The notes under the pieces are model-generated. The model was not told the DNA's origin. It ran no database searches and saw only the letters and a program-made list of their open reading frames with translations. From Pelagibius litoralis (GTDB lineage Bacteria > Pseudomonadota > Alphaproteobacteria > Kiloniellales > Kiloniellaceae): a stretch of 64,000 bases of DNA. Positions 53,718-63,737 of the stretch are shown here, piece after piece. Where the stretch lies: contig NZ_JAAQPH010000008.1 of the NCBI RefSeq assembly GCF_011683915.1, forward strand, positions 1 to 64,000, read 5' to 3'. Positions within the stretch are counted from its first letter, which is position 1. Each line of letters opens with the position of its first letter. Made by a program: the position numbers and the translations under genes.

Positions 53718-55286
53718 CTATTGCGATCCCGCTCCCGCCTGCAGCTTTTCCATCACCTGATCGATACTGAAGCTGGCGGCTTTCTGCCGGGGCGGAAACT
53801 CCTGGAAGGTCGAGAGGAAGTTGCCGACATAGACCTGCGCGGGGATCATCAGATAAACACGATCTATGACCCAATCGTAGTAGGTGTTGGAGGTGACCTG
53901 GGATCGCTCATAGGGATCGCGCCGAAGATTGAAGAGCAACGGGAAACGCAGTGGTATGAAGGGCTCCTGCCAAGCCTGCAGCGTCGCTTCCACCCGCTGC
54001 TCCATGAAAATGAGCTTCCAATCCTGAAACCGCAGCGCCGTCAGATCGCCATCGTCAGAGAAGTAGAACACCTCGTTGCGCGGTGACTCTTCATTCTCGC
54101 CGGTCAGATAAGGCAGGAAGTTGTAACCATCGAGGTGGGTCCGGTAGCGTCGCCCGATGGCCTCAACGTCACCGTCGAGAAGCTGCTGCTTGATGTTGGG
54201 TGCGCCAGCCGCCGCCAAAAAGGTCGGCAGCCAGTCCATGTGATGCATGATGTCGTTGGAGACCTGTCCCGGCTCGATACGCCCGGGCCAACGCACCATG
54301 GCAGGCACGCGCCAGCCGCCTTCCCAGTTCGTATTCTTTTCGCCTCTGAAGGGCGTCATAGCGGCGTCGGGCCAGGTGTTCATGTGCGGCCCGTTGTCAG
54401 TGGAATAGAAGACGATGGTGTTGTCGGCGATCCCCAACTCGTCGATTTTGTCCAGCAGCTGCCCGACATGGCGGTCATGCTCGACCATCCCGTCGGCATA
54501 TTCGTCCTGGCCGGAGATGCCACGCAGTTCTTCCTTCACATGGGTGCGGAAGTGCATGCGGGTGCCATTCCACCAGAGGAAAAAGGGCGCATCCGTCTCA
54601 GCCTGACGCTCCATGAAGTCGAGGGCGCCGGCCACGGTCTCATCGTCGACGGTCTCCATGCGCTTCTTGGTCAGCGGGCCAGTATCCTCGATCGCACCCT
54701 CAGCAAAGGACTTGATCACGCCCCGTGGGCCGAAGCGCTCCCGGAAGCGCGGATCCTTGGGATAATCCTCGTTTTCCGGCTCTTCTTCTGCATTCAGATG
54801 ATAGAGGTTGCCGAAGAACTCGTCGAAGCCGTGATTGGTGGGCAGGTGTTTGTTCTGGTCGCCCAGGTGGTTCTTGCCGAACTGCCCCGTCACATAACCC
54901 TGCGCCTTCAAGAGCCCGGCAATGGTCGGGTCTTCCACCTGCATGCCGAGCGCGGCGCCGGGCAAGCCGACTTTCGAAAGACCGGTTCTGTAAACGCTTT
55001 GACCCGTGATGAAGGAAGAGCGCCCCGCCGTGCAGGACTGTTCCCCATAGTAGTCCGTGAACATCATCCCTTCGGCCGCAATGCGGTCGATGTTCGGCGT
55101 GCGGTAGCCGACGACACCGAAACCGTAGGCGCTGACGTTGGTGATGCCGATGTCGTCGCCCCAAATTACGACGATGTTCGGCTTGTCGCTCTGGGCCTGG
55201 GCCGGCAGAGCGGAACCGACGATGAAAAGTGCCGAAGCGGCGGCGAAGAAGGCCGTGGAACGGCGGTGCGGGATCTGCATCAGCAT
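53718..55286 (-). CDS. Exported arylsulfatase
   Basis: A 522-residue type I sulfatase with a signal peptide (about residues 1-32). The formylglycine site is Cys85 in CTAGRSSF, which fits the C-x-A-x-R form, and the Ca2+ site includes Asp44-Asp45 (WGDDIG) and the TDNGPH segment near residue 300. The ATG at 55286 follows GGAG; an earlier frame start at 55358 is not needed. A formylglycine-generating enzyme is not in this window. Divergent from the octahaem cytochrome gene. Confidence 0.93.
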   Translation of the reverse strand: MLMQIPHRRSTAFFAAASALFIVGSALPAQAQSDKPNIVVIWGDDIGITNVSAYGFGVVGYRTPNIDRIAAEGMMFTDYYGEQSCTAGRSSFITGQSVYRTGLSKVGLPGAALGMQVEDPTIAGLLKAQGYVTGQFGKNHLGDQNKHLPTNHGFDEFFGNLYHLNAEEEPENEDYPKDPRFRERFGPRGVIKSFAEGAIEDTGPLTKKRMETVDDETVAGALDFMERQAETDAPFFLWWNGTRMHFRTHVKEELRGISGQDEYADGMVEHDRHVGQLLDKIDELGIADNTIVFYSTDNGPHMNTWPDAAMTPFRGEKNTNWEGGWRVPAMVRWPGRIEPGQVSNDIMHHMDWLPTFLAAAGAPNIKQQLLDGDVEAIGRRYRTHLDGYNFLPYLTGENEESPRNEVFYFSDDGDLTALRFQDWKLIFMEQRVEATLQAWQEPFIPLRFPLLFNLRRDPYERSQVTSNTYYDWVIDRVYLMIPAQVYVGNFLSTFQEFPPRQKAASFSIDQVMEKLQAGAGSQ

Positions 55287-55393
55287 CTCGTAACTCCACA
55301 CTTTTCGTTTTTGCTTATCCGAAGCGTAGGACAATCTGATCAATAAGGCTACAGTCACTAGGAAATATTTCTACCTAAAGAAGTGATCCTTTT

Positions 55394-57685
55394 GTGGCGC
55401 GACCATTAGAAAACCCTGAAAAAAGACCCTGGCTGACCGTGCCGCTGGCGGGCCTGTCTTTCATCATCTTCTCCTTATGGGCGTGGCTGGCGATGCCATC
55501 ATCCAACACTGCCGCGCAAAACAATCCGCCAGCGGCAAACGCGCCGGGCTATGTGACGACGGCCGTCTGTGCCGGCTGTCACGTTGAGGAACATGCCGAG
55601 TGGCAAGACTCCCATCACGACTGGGCACTGAAGGAAGCAACGGAAAAAACGGTGCTCGGCGACTTCAACGGCGGCAGCTTCGAACAACAGGGCGAGGTCT
55701 GGCGATTCTCCCGGCGTGGCGACAACTTCATCGCCGAGTCCCACGGCGATGACGGCACCTGGGTCGAGCACAAAGTACTCTACAGCGTCGGCGTCGCGCC
55801 TCTGCAGCAGTATCTGGTGATGCTGGACGGCGGCCGCCTGCAGGCCCTGACGGTCGCCTGGGATGTTCAGGCAGAGCGCTGGTTCCATCTCTATCCCGGC
55901 CCGAAGGTCGCAGAGGGCGACGGCCTGCATTGGACCCGGACCTTCAACAACTGGAACAGCCGCTGCGCCGACTGCCATTCAACCGGCTACATCAAAGGCC
56001 TGGATCCGCGCGGCGGCACCTTCGACAGCCGTTGGAGCGACCTGAACGTCGGTTGCGAGTCCTGTCACGGCCCCGGCGAAGCCCATGTTGCCTGGGCGCA
56101 GAAACCGGACGACACAACCGGGCGGGGTTTCACCGCCAAACCCGGCAATGAGATCGAAGTCTGCGCCGCCTGTCATGCCCGCCGTCAGGCACTGGGCGCG
56201 GAAAGCCGGCCGGCGGGCGCGCCCTTCCTCGATCACTTCGTCCCGGCCCTGCTGCGCGAGGGGCTCTATCATGCCGACGGCCAGATCCTCGACGAAGTCT
56301 ATGTCTACGGCTCCTTCCTGCAGAGCCGCATGTATGCCAAGGGCGTTACCTGCAGCAACTGCCACGCCCCCCACACGGCACGGCTGAAGGCCGAGGGCAA
56401 TGCGCTCTGCACGGCCTGTCACAGCCCCACCGGCAACGATGCCTTTCCGAGCCTCAGGAACGCGCTCTACGACTCCCCTGATCATCACTTCCATGAAGCC
56501 GGCAGCGACGGAGCCGCCTGCGTGAACTGCCACATGGCCGAGCGCACCTACATGATCGTCGATCCGCGCCGTGATCACAGTTTCCGCGTGCCCCGGCCCG
56601 ACCTTTCCGCAGCCTTGGGTACGCCCAATACCTGTACCGACTGTCATATGGACAAAGATCCAGCCTGGGCCGCCGCGGAACTGGAACGCCGCTTCCCGAC
56701 CGGGCGCAGCGGTGAGCCGCATTTCGGCAAAGCCTTGGCGGCAGGACGCCGCAGCGAAGGCGGGGCGGAAAGCACCCTTCTGTCTCTGGCTTTGGACGAA
56801 GCCCAGCCGGTGATCGCAAGGGCGACTGCGCTCGACCTTCTACGCGGCTACGGCCCGTCCCCTGCCGAAGCGGCGGCGGCCTTGTTGAGTCACAAGGCAC
56901 CGCTCCTGCGGCGCGGTGCCGCCCTGCTTCAGGAAAGCGCCGCAGGCGAGCGGAGGATCGACCGTCTTGCTCCCCTTCTTGAAGATCCCATCCGCGCGGT
57001 GCGGATCGCGGCAGCGCGCCTTCTGATCGACGTCCCCGACCTGGCTTTTCCCGCCCAGGCCGTGCTGCCCTTCGAAAAGGCAGCGGCGGAGTACCGCACC
57101 AGCCTGCTGGCCAGCGCCGACCTGCCGGAAACCCAGATGAACCTGGCAGCGCTTGCCCTGCGCACCGGCTACCCCCAGGCGGCCGAAGCGGCGGTGAAGC
57201 GGGCCCTTGCGCTCAACGGCCATTTCGAAGATGCCTGGCTACGCCTTGGCGAACTGCAGCACAGCCGGTCTCGCGGCGCCGCCGCGGTCGAAACCTTCCG
57301 CAGCGGGCTGACCGCCCTCCCCGACTCCGGTCGTCTGCACGCCGCCCTCGGGCTGCTGCAGATCGAACGCGGCGCTCTGGCAGAAGGCATTAGCGAACTG
57401 AAGACAGCGGCGGATCTCCGACCCGGCGATGCACGCCTGCGCTACAACCTTGCCCTGGCCCTTTCCCGGTCGAACCAGCCCCAGGCCGCTGAAAAACGCA
57501 TGCGCGAGGCGCTCTCCCTCGCGCCCGACGATCCCGAGATGCTCTATGGCCTCGGTTTTCTTCTGGTCGAACAGGGCCGGACCGGCGAAGCATCGGAAAT
57601 CGCCCGCCAGCTCCGCCGCCTCCATCCGCAACGCCTCGAAGGACCAGCCCTTGTGGACGAAATCGGGCGACGCCGTTCGCCTTAG
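55394..57685 (+). CDS. Octahaem c-type cytochrome with TPR domain
   Basis: A 763-residue protein anchored by one N-terminal membrane segment (residues about 14-36). Eight CxxCH motifs occur between about residues 60 and 420: CAGCH, CADCH, CESCH, CAACH, CSNCH, CTACH, CVNCH and CTDCH, so eight haems are expected on the periplasmic side. The later part has HEAT-like and TPR-like helical repeats (about residues 460-750). A GTG start is used. It is divergent from the sulfatase gene. Similar haem/TPR proteins exist in many bacteria, but the redox partner and substrate are unknown. Confidence 0.88.
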   Translation: MARPLENPEKRPWLTVPLAGLSFIIFSLWAWLAMPSSNTAAQNNPPAANAPGYVTTAVCAGCHVEEHAEWQDSHHDWALKEATEKTVLGDFNGGSFEQQGEVWRFSRRGDNFIAESHGDDGTWVEHKVLYSVGVAPLQQYLVMLDGGRLQALTVAWDVQAERWFHLYPGPKVAEGDGLHWTRTFNNWNSRCADCHSTGYIKGLDPRGGTFDSRWSDLNVGCESCHGPGEAHVAWAQKPDDTTGRGFTAKPGNEIEVCAACHARRQALGAESRPAGAPFLDHFVPALLREGLYHADGQILDEVYVYGSFLQSRMYAKGVTCSNCHAPHTARLKAEGNALCTACHSPTGNDAFPSLRNALYDSPDHHFHEAGSDGAACVNCHMAERTYMIVDPRRDHSFRVPRPDLSAALGTPNTCTDCHMDKDPAWAAAELERRFPTGRSGEPHFGKALAAGRRSEGGAESTLLSLALDEAQPVIARATALDLLRGYGPSPAEAAAALLSHKAPLLRRGAALLQESAAGERRIDRLAPLLEDPIRAVRIAAARLLIDVPDLAFPAQAVLPFEKAAAEYRTSLLASADLPETQMNLAALALRTGYPQAAEAAVKRALALNGHFEDAWLRLGELQHSRSRGAAAVETFRSGLTALPDSGRLHAALGLLQIERGALAEGISELKTAADLRPGDARLRYNLALALSRSNQPQAAEKRMREALSLAPDDPEMLYGLGFLLVEQGRTGEASEIARQLRRLHPQRLEGPALVDEIGRRRSP

Positions 57686-57702
57686 CCGCCTTGCACCTTT
57701 CG

Positions 57703-58716
57703 CTATCGAGGCTTTGCAACCCGCTGCTCGATGGCGCCGAAGATCGACTTTCCTTCTGCATCCAGCATCTCAATGCTGACGCTGTCGCCCTCTTTCAGAA
57801 AACCCGTCTTCGCTTCGCCATTCAGGATGGTTTCCACCATGCGGACCTCGGCGATGCAGGAGTAGCCACGGCCGCCGTCGGCGATCGGCTTGCCGGGGCC
57901 ACCCGAAGCATCGCGGTTGGAAACCGTGCCGGAACCGATGATGGTTCCGGCAGCCAAGGGCCGCGACCTGGCGGCATGGGCAATCAGCTGGGGAAAGTCG
58001 AAGGTCATGTCCTCCCCCGCCTCGGCCTTGCCGAAAGGCTGGCCGTTCATCTGCACCAGAAGCGGCAGGCTGAGCTTCGCGCCGTCCCAGGCCTCGCCCA
58101 GTTCCTCCGGTGTCACGGCGACGGGTGAAAAGGCCGAGGAGGGTTTGGCCTGGAAGAAGCCGAAGCCCTTGGCCAGTTCGCCAGGGATCAGGCCGCGCAG
58201 GCTGACGTCGTTGACCAGCATGATCAGCCGGATCGCCGCCGCCGCCTGATCGAGGGAGGCACCGGGCGGGACATCATCGACAACCACCGCTACCTCCGCC
58301 TCCAGATCCAACCCCCAGGCCGGATCGACGAAGGGAATGGGATCGCAGGGTCCCAGGAAGGAGTCGGAACCGCCCTGGTACATCAGCGGATCGGTCCAGA
58401 AGCTTTCCGGCATCTCCGCCCCGCGGGCCTGGCGGACCAGCGCCACGTGGTTCACATAGGCCGAGCCGTCGGCCCACTGATAGGCCCGTGGCAGCGGCGA
58501 GTGGCAGAGCGTCGGGTCAAAGGCAAAACCGTCAGCACGCTCTCCGGCTTCCAGGGCCTCAGCCTCCCCCTGCAGGCCGGGGAGCGACTGCGCCCAGTCG
58601 TCCAAGGCGGCCTGCAACGTGGCCGCTGTTTCCGCCTCCACCGCGCGGCTGAGGTCCCGGGACACGATCAGCAAGCGGCCGTCGCGGCTGCCGTCCTTCA
58701 AGCTCGCGAATTTCAT
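57703..58716 (-). CDS. Fumarylacetoacetate hydrolase family protein
   Basis: A 337-residue FAH-fold hydrolase. The metal ligands lie in DLEAEVAVVVDDV near residue 135 and in the VNDVSLRGL segment near 173; the C-terminal part has GSGTVSNRD and GDSVSIEMLD, typical of the family. It lies 52 nt downstream of hmgA, so it should cleave fumarylacetoacetate to fumarate and acetoacetate, the last step of tyrosine degradation. The maleylacetoacetate isomerase gene is not in the window. Confidence 0.92.
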   Translation of the reverse strand: MKFASLKDGSRDGRLLIVSRDLSRAVEAETAATLQAALDDWAQSLPGLQGEAEALEAGERADGFAFDPTLCHSPLPRAYQWADGSAYVNHVALVRQARGAEMPESFWTDPLMYQGGSDSFLGPCDPIPFVDPAWGLDLEAEVAVVVDDVPPGASLDQAAAAIRLIMLVNDVSLRGLIPGELAKGFGFFQAKPSSAFSPVAVTPEELGEAWDGAKLSLPLLVQMNGQPFGKAEAGEDMTFDFPQLIAHAARSRPLAAGTIIGSGTVSNRDASGGPGKPIADGGRGYSCIAEVRMVETILNGEAKTGFLKEGDSVSIEMLDAEGKSIFGAIEQRVAKPR

Positions 58717-58768
58717 AACCCCGTCCGTCCCCGTTTCTCACAACTGTTATCCACCGCACTCGCGGCCG

Positions 58769-60067
58769 TCACGGCGTCCCGTCGAAGAGCTTCTCCAGGC
58801 CCGACCAGCAGTCGACATAATCTTTGTCCAGAGTCTCAAGTTTGGCCGCGAAATCCGTGACCTGCTGAGGAAATCTCGTTTCGAACATGAAAGCCAAGGT
58901 GCCGCTCTGTTTCATCGGCTGCAGCGCTTCCCGGCTGGCTTGATCAAAAGCCGCCTGATCGGGGCCGTGGGGCAGCATGGCGTTGTGGAGGCTCATGCCG
59001 CCCGGCTGAAAGCCGTCCGGCTTGGCGTCATAGATGCCATAGATCAGCCCCATGAATTCCGACATGACGTTCATGTGGTACCAGGGCGGGCGGAAGGTCC
59101 CCTCCGCCACCATCCAGCGTTCCGGGAAAATGGCGAAGTCCACATTGGCGGTGCCGGGGGTATCGGAGGGCGCGGTGAGGACCGTGAAGATCGACGGGTC
59201 CGGATGGTCGAAGAGTACCGCGTTAACGGGAGAAAATCGTTTCAGGTCATACTTATAGGGCGCGTAGTTACCATGCCAGGCGACCACGTCGAGGGGCGAC
59301 TGGCCGATGTCGCAGGCATGAAAGGCGCCGCCCCACTTCACCGTCAGGCGCGCCTCCTCTGCGCGATCTTCGAAGGCCGCCGCCGGGGTCTGGAAGTCCC
59401 GCGCGTTGGCCAGACCGTTCGCCCCGATGGGACCGAGGTCGGGCAGATTGAAAGCGGCCCCGTAGTTCTCGCAGACATAGCCTCTGGCTGATTTATCAAT
59501 GAGTTCCACCCGAAACTTCATCCCGCGCGGCAGAACGCAGATATCACCCGGCGCGACCTCCAGAACGCCCAGTTCGGTGGCAAACCGCAGGGATCCTTGC
59601 TGCGGCACCACCAGCAGCTCGCCGTCGGCGTTGTAGAAATAGTCCTGCGCCATCGACTGCGTGACGAAGTAGAGATGGGCCGCCATCCCGCTCTGCACCC
59701 GGGCATCGCCGGCCGTGGTGATGGTCCGCATGCCGGTGACGAAGGTCAGCGCCTCGGAAGGCATCGGCGGTGGGCCCCAGCGCAGCGGGCCGAGCGCCAG
59801 GCCCTCCACCATCGGGGTCGGCGCGGAGCGCCACAGGGGCAGGTCGATCCGGCTGAAGCGGCCCTGGTGCTTCACCGACGGCCGGATGCGGTAGAGCCAG
59901 GAACGCGCATTGTCGGCGCGCGGCGCGGTGAAAGCCGTGCCGCTCAATTGCTCCGCATAGAGGCCGTAGGGGCAGCGCTGCGGCGAGTTCTGGCCGACCG
60001 GCAGGGCGCCGGGCAGAGCCTCTGTCTGGAACTCGTTGCCAAAGCCCGAGAGATAGCTCAGCGCCAT
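58769..60067 (-). CDS. hmgA: Homogentisate 1,2-dioxygenase
   Basis: A 432-residue ring-cleaving dioxygenase. The start gives the hallmark [23 protein letters not shown]-like N-terminus. The iron ligands are His and Glu in [13 protein letters not shown] and His in [13 protein letters not shown] near the C-terminus. An AAGGAGTG site precedes the ATG; a longer frame to 60283 would run into the divergent MarR gene. Converts homogentisate to maleylacetoacetate. Confidence 0.97.
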   Translation of the reverse strand: MALSYLSGFGNEFQTEALPGALPVGQNSPQRCPYGLYAEQLSGTAFTAPRADNARSWLYRIRPSVKHQGRFSRIDLPLWRSAPTPMVEGLALGPLRWGPPPMPSEALTFVTGMRTITTAGDARVQSGMAAHLYFVTQSMAQDYFYNADGELLVVPQQGSLRFATELGVLEVAPGDICVLPRGMKFRVELIDKSARGYVCENYGAAFNLPDLGPIGANGLANARDFQTPAAAFEDRAEEARLTVKWGGAFHACDIGQSPLDVVAWHGNYAPYKYDLKRFSPVNAVLFDHPDPSIFTVLTAPSDTPGTANVDFAIFPERWMVAEGTFRPPWYHMNVMSEFMGLIYGIYDAKPDGFQPGGMSLHNAMLPHGPDQAAFDQASREALQPMKQSGTLAFMFETRFPQQVTDFAAKLETLDKDYVDCWSGLEKLFDGTP

Positions 60068-60131
60068 GAAACACTCCTTCTTCATCCTACAGCACCTTAA
60101 CGCAGGACCCTTGCGATCCCCGGCCCCTTTG

Positions 60132-60155
60132 TGATAGTTGCAAACGTAACTATCA
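60132..60155. promoter_or_regulatory. Candidate MarR operator between hmgA and marR
   Basis: TGATAGTT (60132-60139) and AACTATCA (60148-60155) form a perfect 8-bp inverted repeat with an 8-nt spacer, midway in the 153-nt gap between divergent hmgA and the MarR gene. Size and position fit a MarR dimer site that would control both directions. Confidence 0.7.
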
Positions 60156-60220
60156 AGCAAGGCCTGCAAAAGACCGCCTGAGCGGCGCTGGCCAGCCGAA
60201 CTGGGAACTGGGAACCAAGA

Positions 60221-60733
60221 ATGAAACTCGAATCGTTTCTGCCTTACCGGCTGAACCGTGCAGCGGCAATCGCCAGCCGTCAATTCTCAGCGATCTACCG
60301 CAACGACTTCAACCTGACGGTACCGGAGTGGCGCACCCTGGCCACCCTGGGTCAGTTCGGCGCCGCCACGGCGACGGAGATCGGTGAACACTCGGCCATG
60401 CACAAGACGAAAGTAAGCCGCGCGGTCGCAGCGCTGCAGCGCCGCCGCTGGCTGGTGCGCCACACCAACGAACAGGACCGCCGGATCGAGCACCTGTCGC
60501 TTTCCGCCGCCGGGCGCAGCGCCTACGCCAAGCTGGCGCCCAAGATGCTGGCCTTCGAAGACGCAATGATCCGCAAACTCGACCCGGAAGATCAGGAAGC
60601 CCTGGCCAAGGGGCTCGTGGCCCTGGAGCGGGCGCTGGGGATCGACCGCAAGACCTCCCTGCTCTCGCAGCGCAGCGAGAATGAAACACCGGGCGAAGAT
60701 GACCTCCGGGATCGGCGGCGAAGAGTCGCCTGA
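60221..60733 (+). CDS. MarR family regulator of homogentisate genes
   Basis: A 170-residue winged-helix regulator. The DNA-binding part includes [32 protein letters not shown] near residues 45-80 and the wing [13 protein letters not shown]. The C-terminal helices form the dimer region, with a polar tail of about 25 residues. Divergent from hmgA, with a perfect inverted repeat in the shared region, it is the likely repressor of hmgA-fah, released by an aromatic intermediate. Confidence 0.9.
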   Translation: MKLESFLPYRLNRAAAIASRQFSAIYRNDFNLTVPEWRTLATLGQFGAATATEIGEHSAMHKTKVSRAVAALQRRRWLVRHTNEQDRRIEHLSLSAAGRSAYAKLAPKMLAFEDAMIRKLDPEDQEALAKGLVALERALGIDRKTSLLSQRSENETPGEDDLRDRRRRVA

Positions 60734-60857
60734 CCGCCGCCGCTACGTCGCGCCATGGCTTGAAGGTTACAAAAACGAAATCCAAGCTCTGCGCCAAGAA
60801 TAACAACTGGCCCGGCACCGCCGAAAGCCATGGTGATCCGAAATTCAGGGGGGCCGC

Positions 60858-61910
60858 ATGACCGCGACGATGTTCTCAAGGCAGACTTTCATCACCCTGG
60901 CCAGCGGGGCGGCGCTGCTGCTGACCGGCGCCCTTGCCGGCCCTCTGCCCGCAAGCGCAGAGACCACACTGGCGCTGTCGTCCTGGCTGCCGCCCAAGCA
61001 TCCCGTCGTCACCGGCGTGATGCGCCCCTGGGCCAAGCAGGTGGAGGAAGTGACAGAGGGTCGCGTGAAGGTCCGGGTACTGGCCAAACCCCTGGGCCCG
61101 CCGCCCGCGCATTACGACATGGCCAAGGACGGGGTCGCCGATATCACCTACGGCCTGCATTCCTTCACCAAGGACGACCGCTTTCTGCGTTCGCGCATCG
61201 GTCAGTTCTCCTTCCTCGGCGACAACGCAACCGATGCCTCCGCCGCCTACTGGCAGATCTATGGCGATACCCTGAAGGCCCAGGAGGAACATCAGGGCGT
61301 GAAATTGCTCGGCCTCTTTGTCCACGGACCCGGCATGTTCCACAACAACCAGCGCAAGATCGCCGCAGCGGCCGACTTCGACGGCCTGAAAATCCGCACC
61401 CCCGGCGGCTATGTCGCCGGCCTCGCCGGGGACCTCGGTATCACCACCCAGTTCATGGGGCCGGGTCAGGTTTTCGAGAAGCTCTCCCGCGGGGTGATCG
61501 ACGGTGTCACCTTCCCGATGGAGGCACTGAAGGCCTTCAAGCTGACCGATCATCTGAAATACTCCATGCGCGTGCCGGGCGGGATCTACAACACCTCCTG
61601 GTTCCTGGTCATGAACCAGGCGAAGTGGGACGCCCTTTCCGACGCCGACAAGGCCGCGATCGAGGGAGTCTCCGGCAGCGCCTTTGCCGCCCTGGCCGGC
61701 GGCGTCTGGGACAAGGCCGACACCAGCGGCGCCGAGTTCGTCGCCACCACCGGGGTTGAGGTCTATGACGCACCGGCGGAAGTGATCGCGGCGATCAAGG
61801 CGGTTGCCGAGAAGCGCGAGGGCGCCTGGGCCGAGGCGGTTGCCGCCCAGGGTTTCGACGGCAAGGCCGCCCTCACCGCCTTTCGCAGCATGACCGGCGT
61901 CGCTTACTGA
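60858..61910 (+). CDS. TRAP transporter substrate-binding protein DctP
   Basis: A 350-residue periplasmic protein with a signal peptide (about residues 1-34, ending ASA). The mature part starts TTLALSSWLPPKHPVVTGVM, and the conserved Arg of the carboxylate site is in LKIRTPGGYVAG near residue 176, with the GVIDGVTFPMEALKAF segment near 214. A GGGGGG site precedes the ATG. With DctQ and DctM it imports an organic acid; nearness to hmgA is suggestive of an aromatic acid only. Confidence 0.92.
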   Translation: MTATMFSRQTFITLASGAALLLTGALAGPLPASAETTLALSSWLPPKHPVVTGVMRPWAKQVEEVTEGRVKVRVLAKPLGPPPAHYDMAKDGVADITYGLHSFTKDDRFLRSRIGQFSFLGDNATDASAAYWQIYGDTLKAQEEHQGVKLLGLFVHGPGMFHNNQRKIAAAADFDGLKIRTPGGYVAGLAGDLGITTQFMGPGQVFEKLSRGVIDGVTFPMEALKAFKLTDHLKYSMRVPGGIYNTSWFLVMNQAKWDALSDADKAAIEGVSGSAFAALAGGVWDKADTSGAEFVATTGVEVYDAPAEVIAAIKAVAEKREGAWAEAVAAQGFDGKAALTAFRSMTGVAY

Positions 61911-61923
61911 CGCGGTTGCGGAC

Positions 61924-62415
61924 TTGGCCTCGCATCACGATCAGGAGCCCAACCGCCAAAGCCGCCTCACAGCGGCGCTCGGCCTGCTCTGCGGACTGCT
62001 GCTGTTCGGCCTGATCGGCCTGACCTGCGTCGACGTGGTCACCCGCTACTGGTTCAACGCGCCGGTGAACGGCGCCTTCGAGCTGACCGAACTGCTGCTC
62101 GCCGCGCTGATCTTCGCCGCCCTGCCGCTTACCACCGGCGCCGGGCAACATGTCGAGGTCGACCTGCTGGCGGGGCTTTCCGGGCCCCGGCTGCAACGGG
62201 CGATGCGATGGCTCGCGGCGGTGGTCGCCGGGGTGGTGCTTTTCATCCTTGCCTGGCGCCTGGCACTACAGGGCCTGCGCCTCTCCGAAGATGGCGCGGT
62301 GACCAACTCCCTTGCCCTGCCGCTGGCACCCGTCGCCTGGCTGGCAGCCTTGTCCTGCGCCGCCTCCGGCCTGATCGCGCTGCTGCGCGGCGCCCTGCCG
62401 GCCGACAAGGCCTGA
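61924..62415 (+). CDS. TRAP transporter small permease DctQ
   Basis: A 163-residue membrane protein with four hydrophobic helices. The family region CVDVVTRYWFNAPVNGAFELTELLL after helix 1 is clear. A TTG start is used, 13 nt after the DctP stop; no better ATG is available. It lies 3 nt before the DctM gene in the usual PQM order. Confidence 0.9.
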   Translation: MASHHDQEPNRQSRLTAALGLLCGLLLFGLIGLTCVDVVTRYWFNAPVNGAFELTELLLAALIFAALPLTTGAGQHVEVDLLAGLSGPRLQRAMRWLAAVVAGVVLFILAWRLALQGLRLSEDGAVTNSLALPLAPVAWLAALSCAASGLIALLRGALPADKA

Positions 62416-62418
62416 CGC

Positions 62419-63735
62419 ATGCTTGAATCCCTGCTCGGCTTTGCCGTGCTGCTTACGCTGATTTTCCTGCGCGTGCCCATCGCCTTTGCCATGGCGCTGG
62501 TCGGCATGGTCGGTTTCGCCCTGCTGCGCGACTGGCATGCGAGTTGGTCGATGGTGGGTCAGGTCGCCTTCGACAGCGGGCTTTCCTACACCCTTTCCGT
62601 GGTGCCGCTGTTCATCTTCATGGGCAACCTGCTGTCGCGTTCCGGTATCTCCCACGGCCTCTTTGCGGCAGCCGACCGCCTGATCGGGCGGGCGCCCGGC
62701 GGCCTCGCCATGGCCTCCATCCTGGCCTGCGGCGGTTTCAGCGCCGTCTCCGGCTCCTCCCTCGCCACGGCGGCCACCATGTCGAAAGTGGCCATGCCCT
62801 CCATGCGCCGCTACGGCTACGCCGACAGCCTGGCCGCGGGATCGATTGCCGCCGGCGGCACCCTGGGCATCCTGATCCCGCCCAGCGTCATCCTGATCAT
62901 CTACGGCCTGCTCACCGAAACCGACATCGGCAAGCTGTTCATCGCCGGCATCCTGCCCGGCCTGCTGGGCATCGGGCTCTATCTCCTCGCGGTCTGGGTG
63001 ACGGTCCGGCTCTATCCGCAACTGGCGCCGAAAGCAACACGGCGCGAAGCCATGACGCAGCGCGAACGCCTGGGCGTCATCGGCATGCTGGCGCTCTTCG
63101 CCTTCATCATGGGCGGCATCTACGGCGGCTTCTTCACCCCGACCGAGGCCGCCGGCATGGGCGCCGGGGCCGCCTTGCTGCTGTCCTTCGGCCTCGGCGG
63201 AATGACCCGGCGGGATCTCTACCAGGCAGTGCTGGAAAGCGCCCGCACCACGGCGATGATCTTCGCCATTATCATCGGCGCCGAGATCTTCACCAACTTC
63301 ATCAACTTCGCCGGCCTGCCCGATGGCCTGGCCGCCTGGATCACCGATCTCGACGTCCATGCCTTTGTGGTGATTGCCGCCATCATCGTCATCTACCTGA
63401 TCCTCGGCTGCGTGCTTGAGAGTCTCTCGATGATCCTGCTCACCGTACCGATCTTCTACCCGCTGATGTACGAACTGGACTTCGGTATCGAGATGCTGGC
63501 CGACCCGGAAGCGGCCCTCATCTGGTTCGCCATCCTGGTGGTGGTGGTGACCGAGATCAGCCTGATCACCCCGCCGGTGGGCCTGAATGTCTTCGTTCTG
63601 CGCGCCGTCCTGCGCGATGTGCCGTTGAAGACCATCTTCCTGGGGGTCACGCCCTTCTGGATCGTCGACATTCTGCGCCTCGCGCTGATCGTCGCCGTTC
63701 CCGGCCTCTCGCTGTGGCTGGTCGGCGCGATGTAG
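62419..63735 (+). CDS. TRAP transporter large permease DctM
   Basis: A 438-residue polytopic protein with about twelve hydrophobic segments. Family motifs seen are PLFIFMGNLLSRSGI near residue 68, GGFSAVSGSSLATAATM near residue 108 and the PPSVILIIYGLLTETDIGKLF region near 155. It is the ion-coupled channel subunit. It is the last gene of the unit and converges on the LivF-like gene 2 nt away. Confidence 0.94.
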   Translation: MLESLLGFAVLLTLIFLRVPIAFAMALVGMVGFALLRDWHASWSMVGQVAFDSGLSYTLSVVPLFIFMGNLLSRSGISHGLFAAADRLIGRAPGGLAMASILACGGFSAVSGSSLATAATMSKVAMPSMRRYGYADSLAAGSIAAGGTLGILIPPSVILIIYGLLTETDIGKLFIAGILPGLLGIGLYLLAVWVTVRLYPQLAPKATRREAMTQRERLGVIGMLALFAFIMGGIYGGFFTPTEAAGMGAGAALLLSFGLGGMTRRDLYQAVLESARTTAMIFAIIIGAEIFTNFINFAGLPDGLAAWITDLDVHAFVVIAAIIVIYLILGCVLESLSMILLTVPIFYPLMYELDFGIEMLADPEAALIWFAILVVVVTEISLITPPVGLNVFVLRAVLRDVPLKTIFLGVTPFWIVDILRLALIVAVPGLSLWLVGAM

Positions 63736-63737
63736 AT

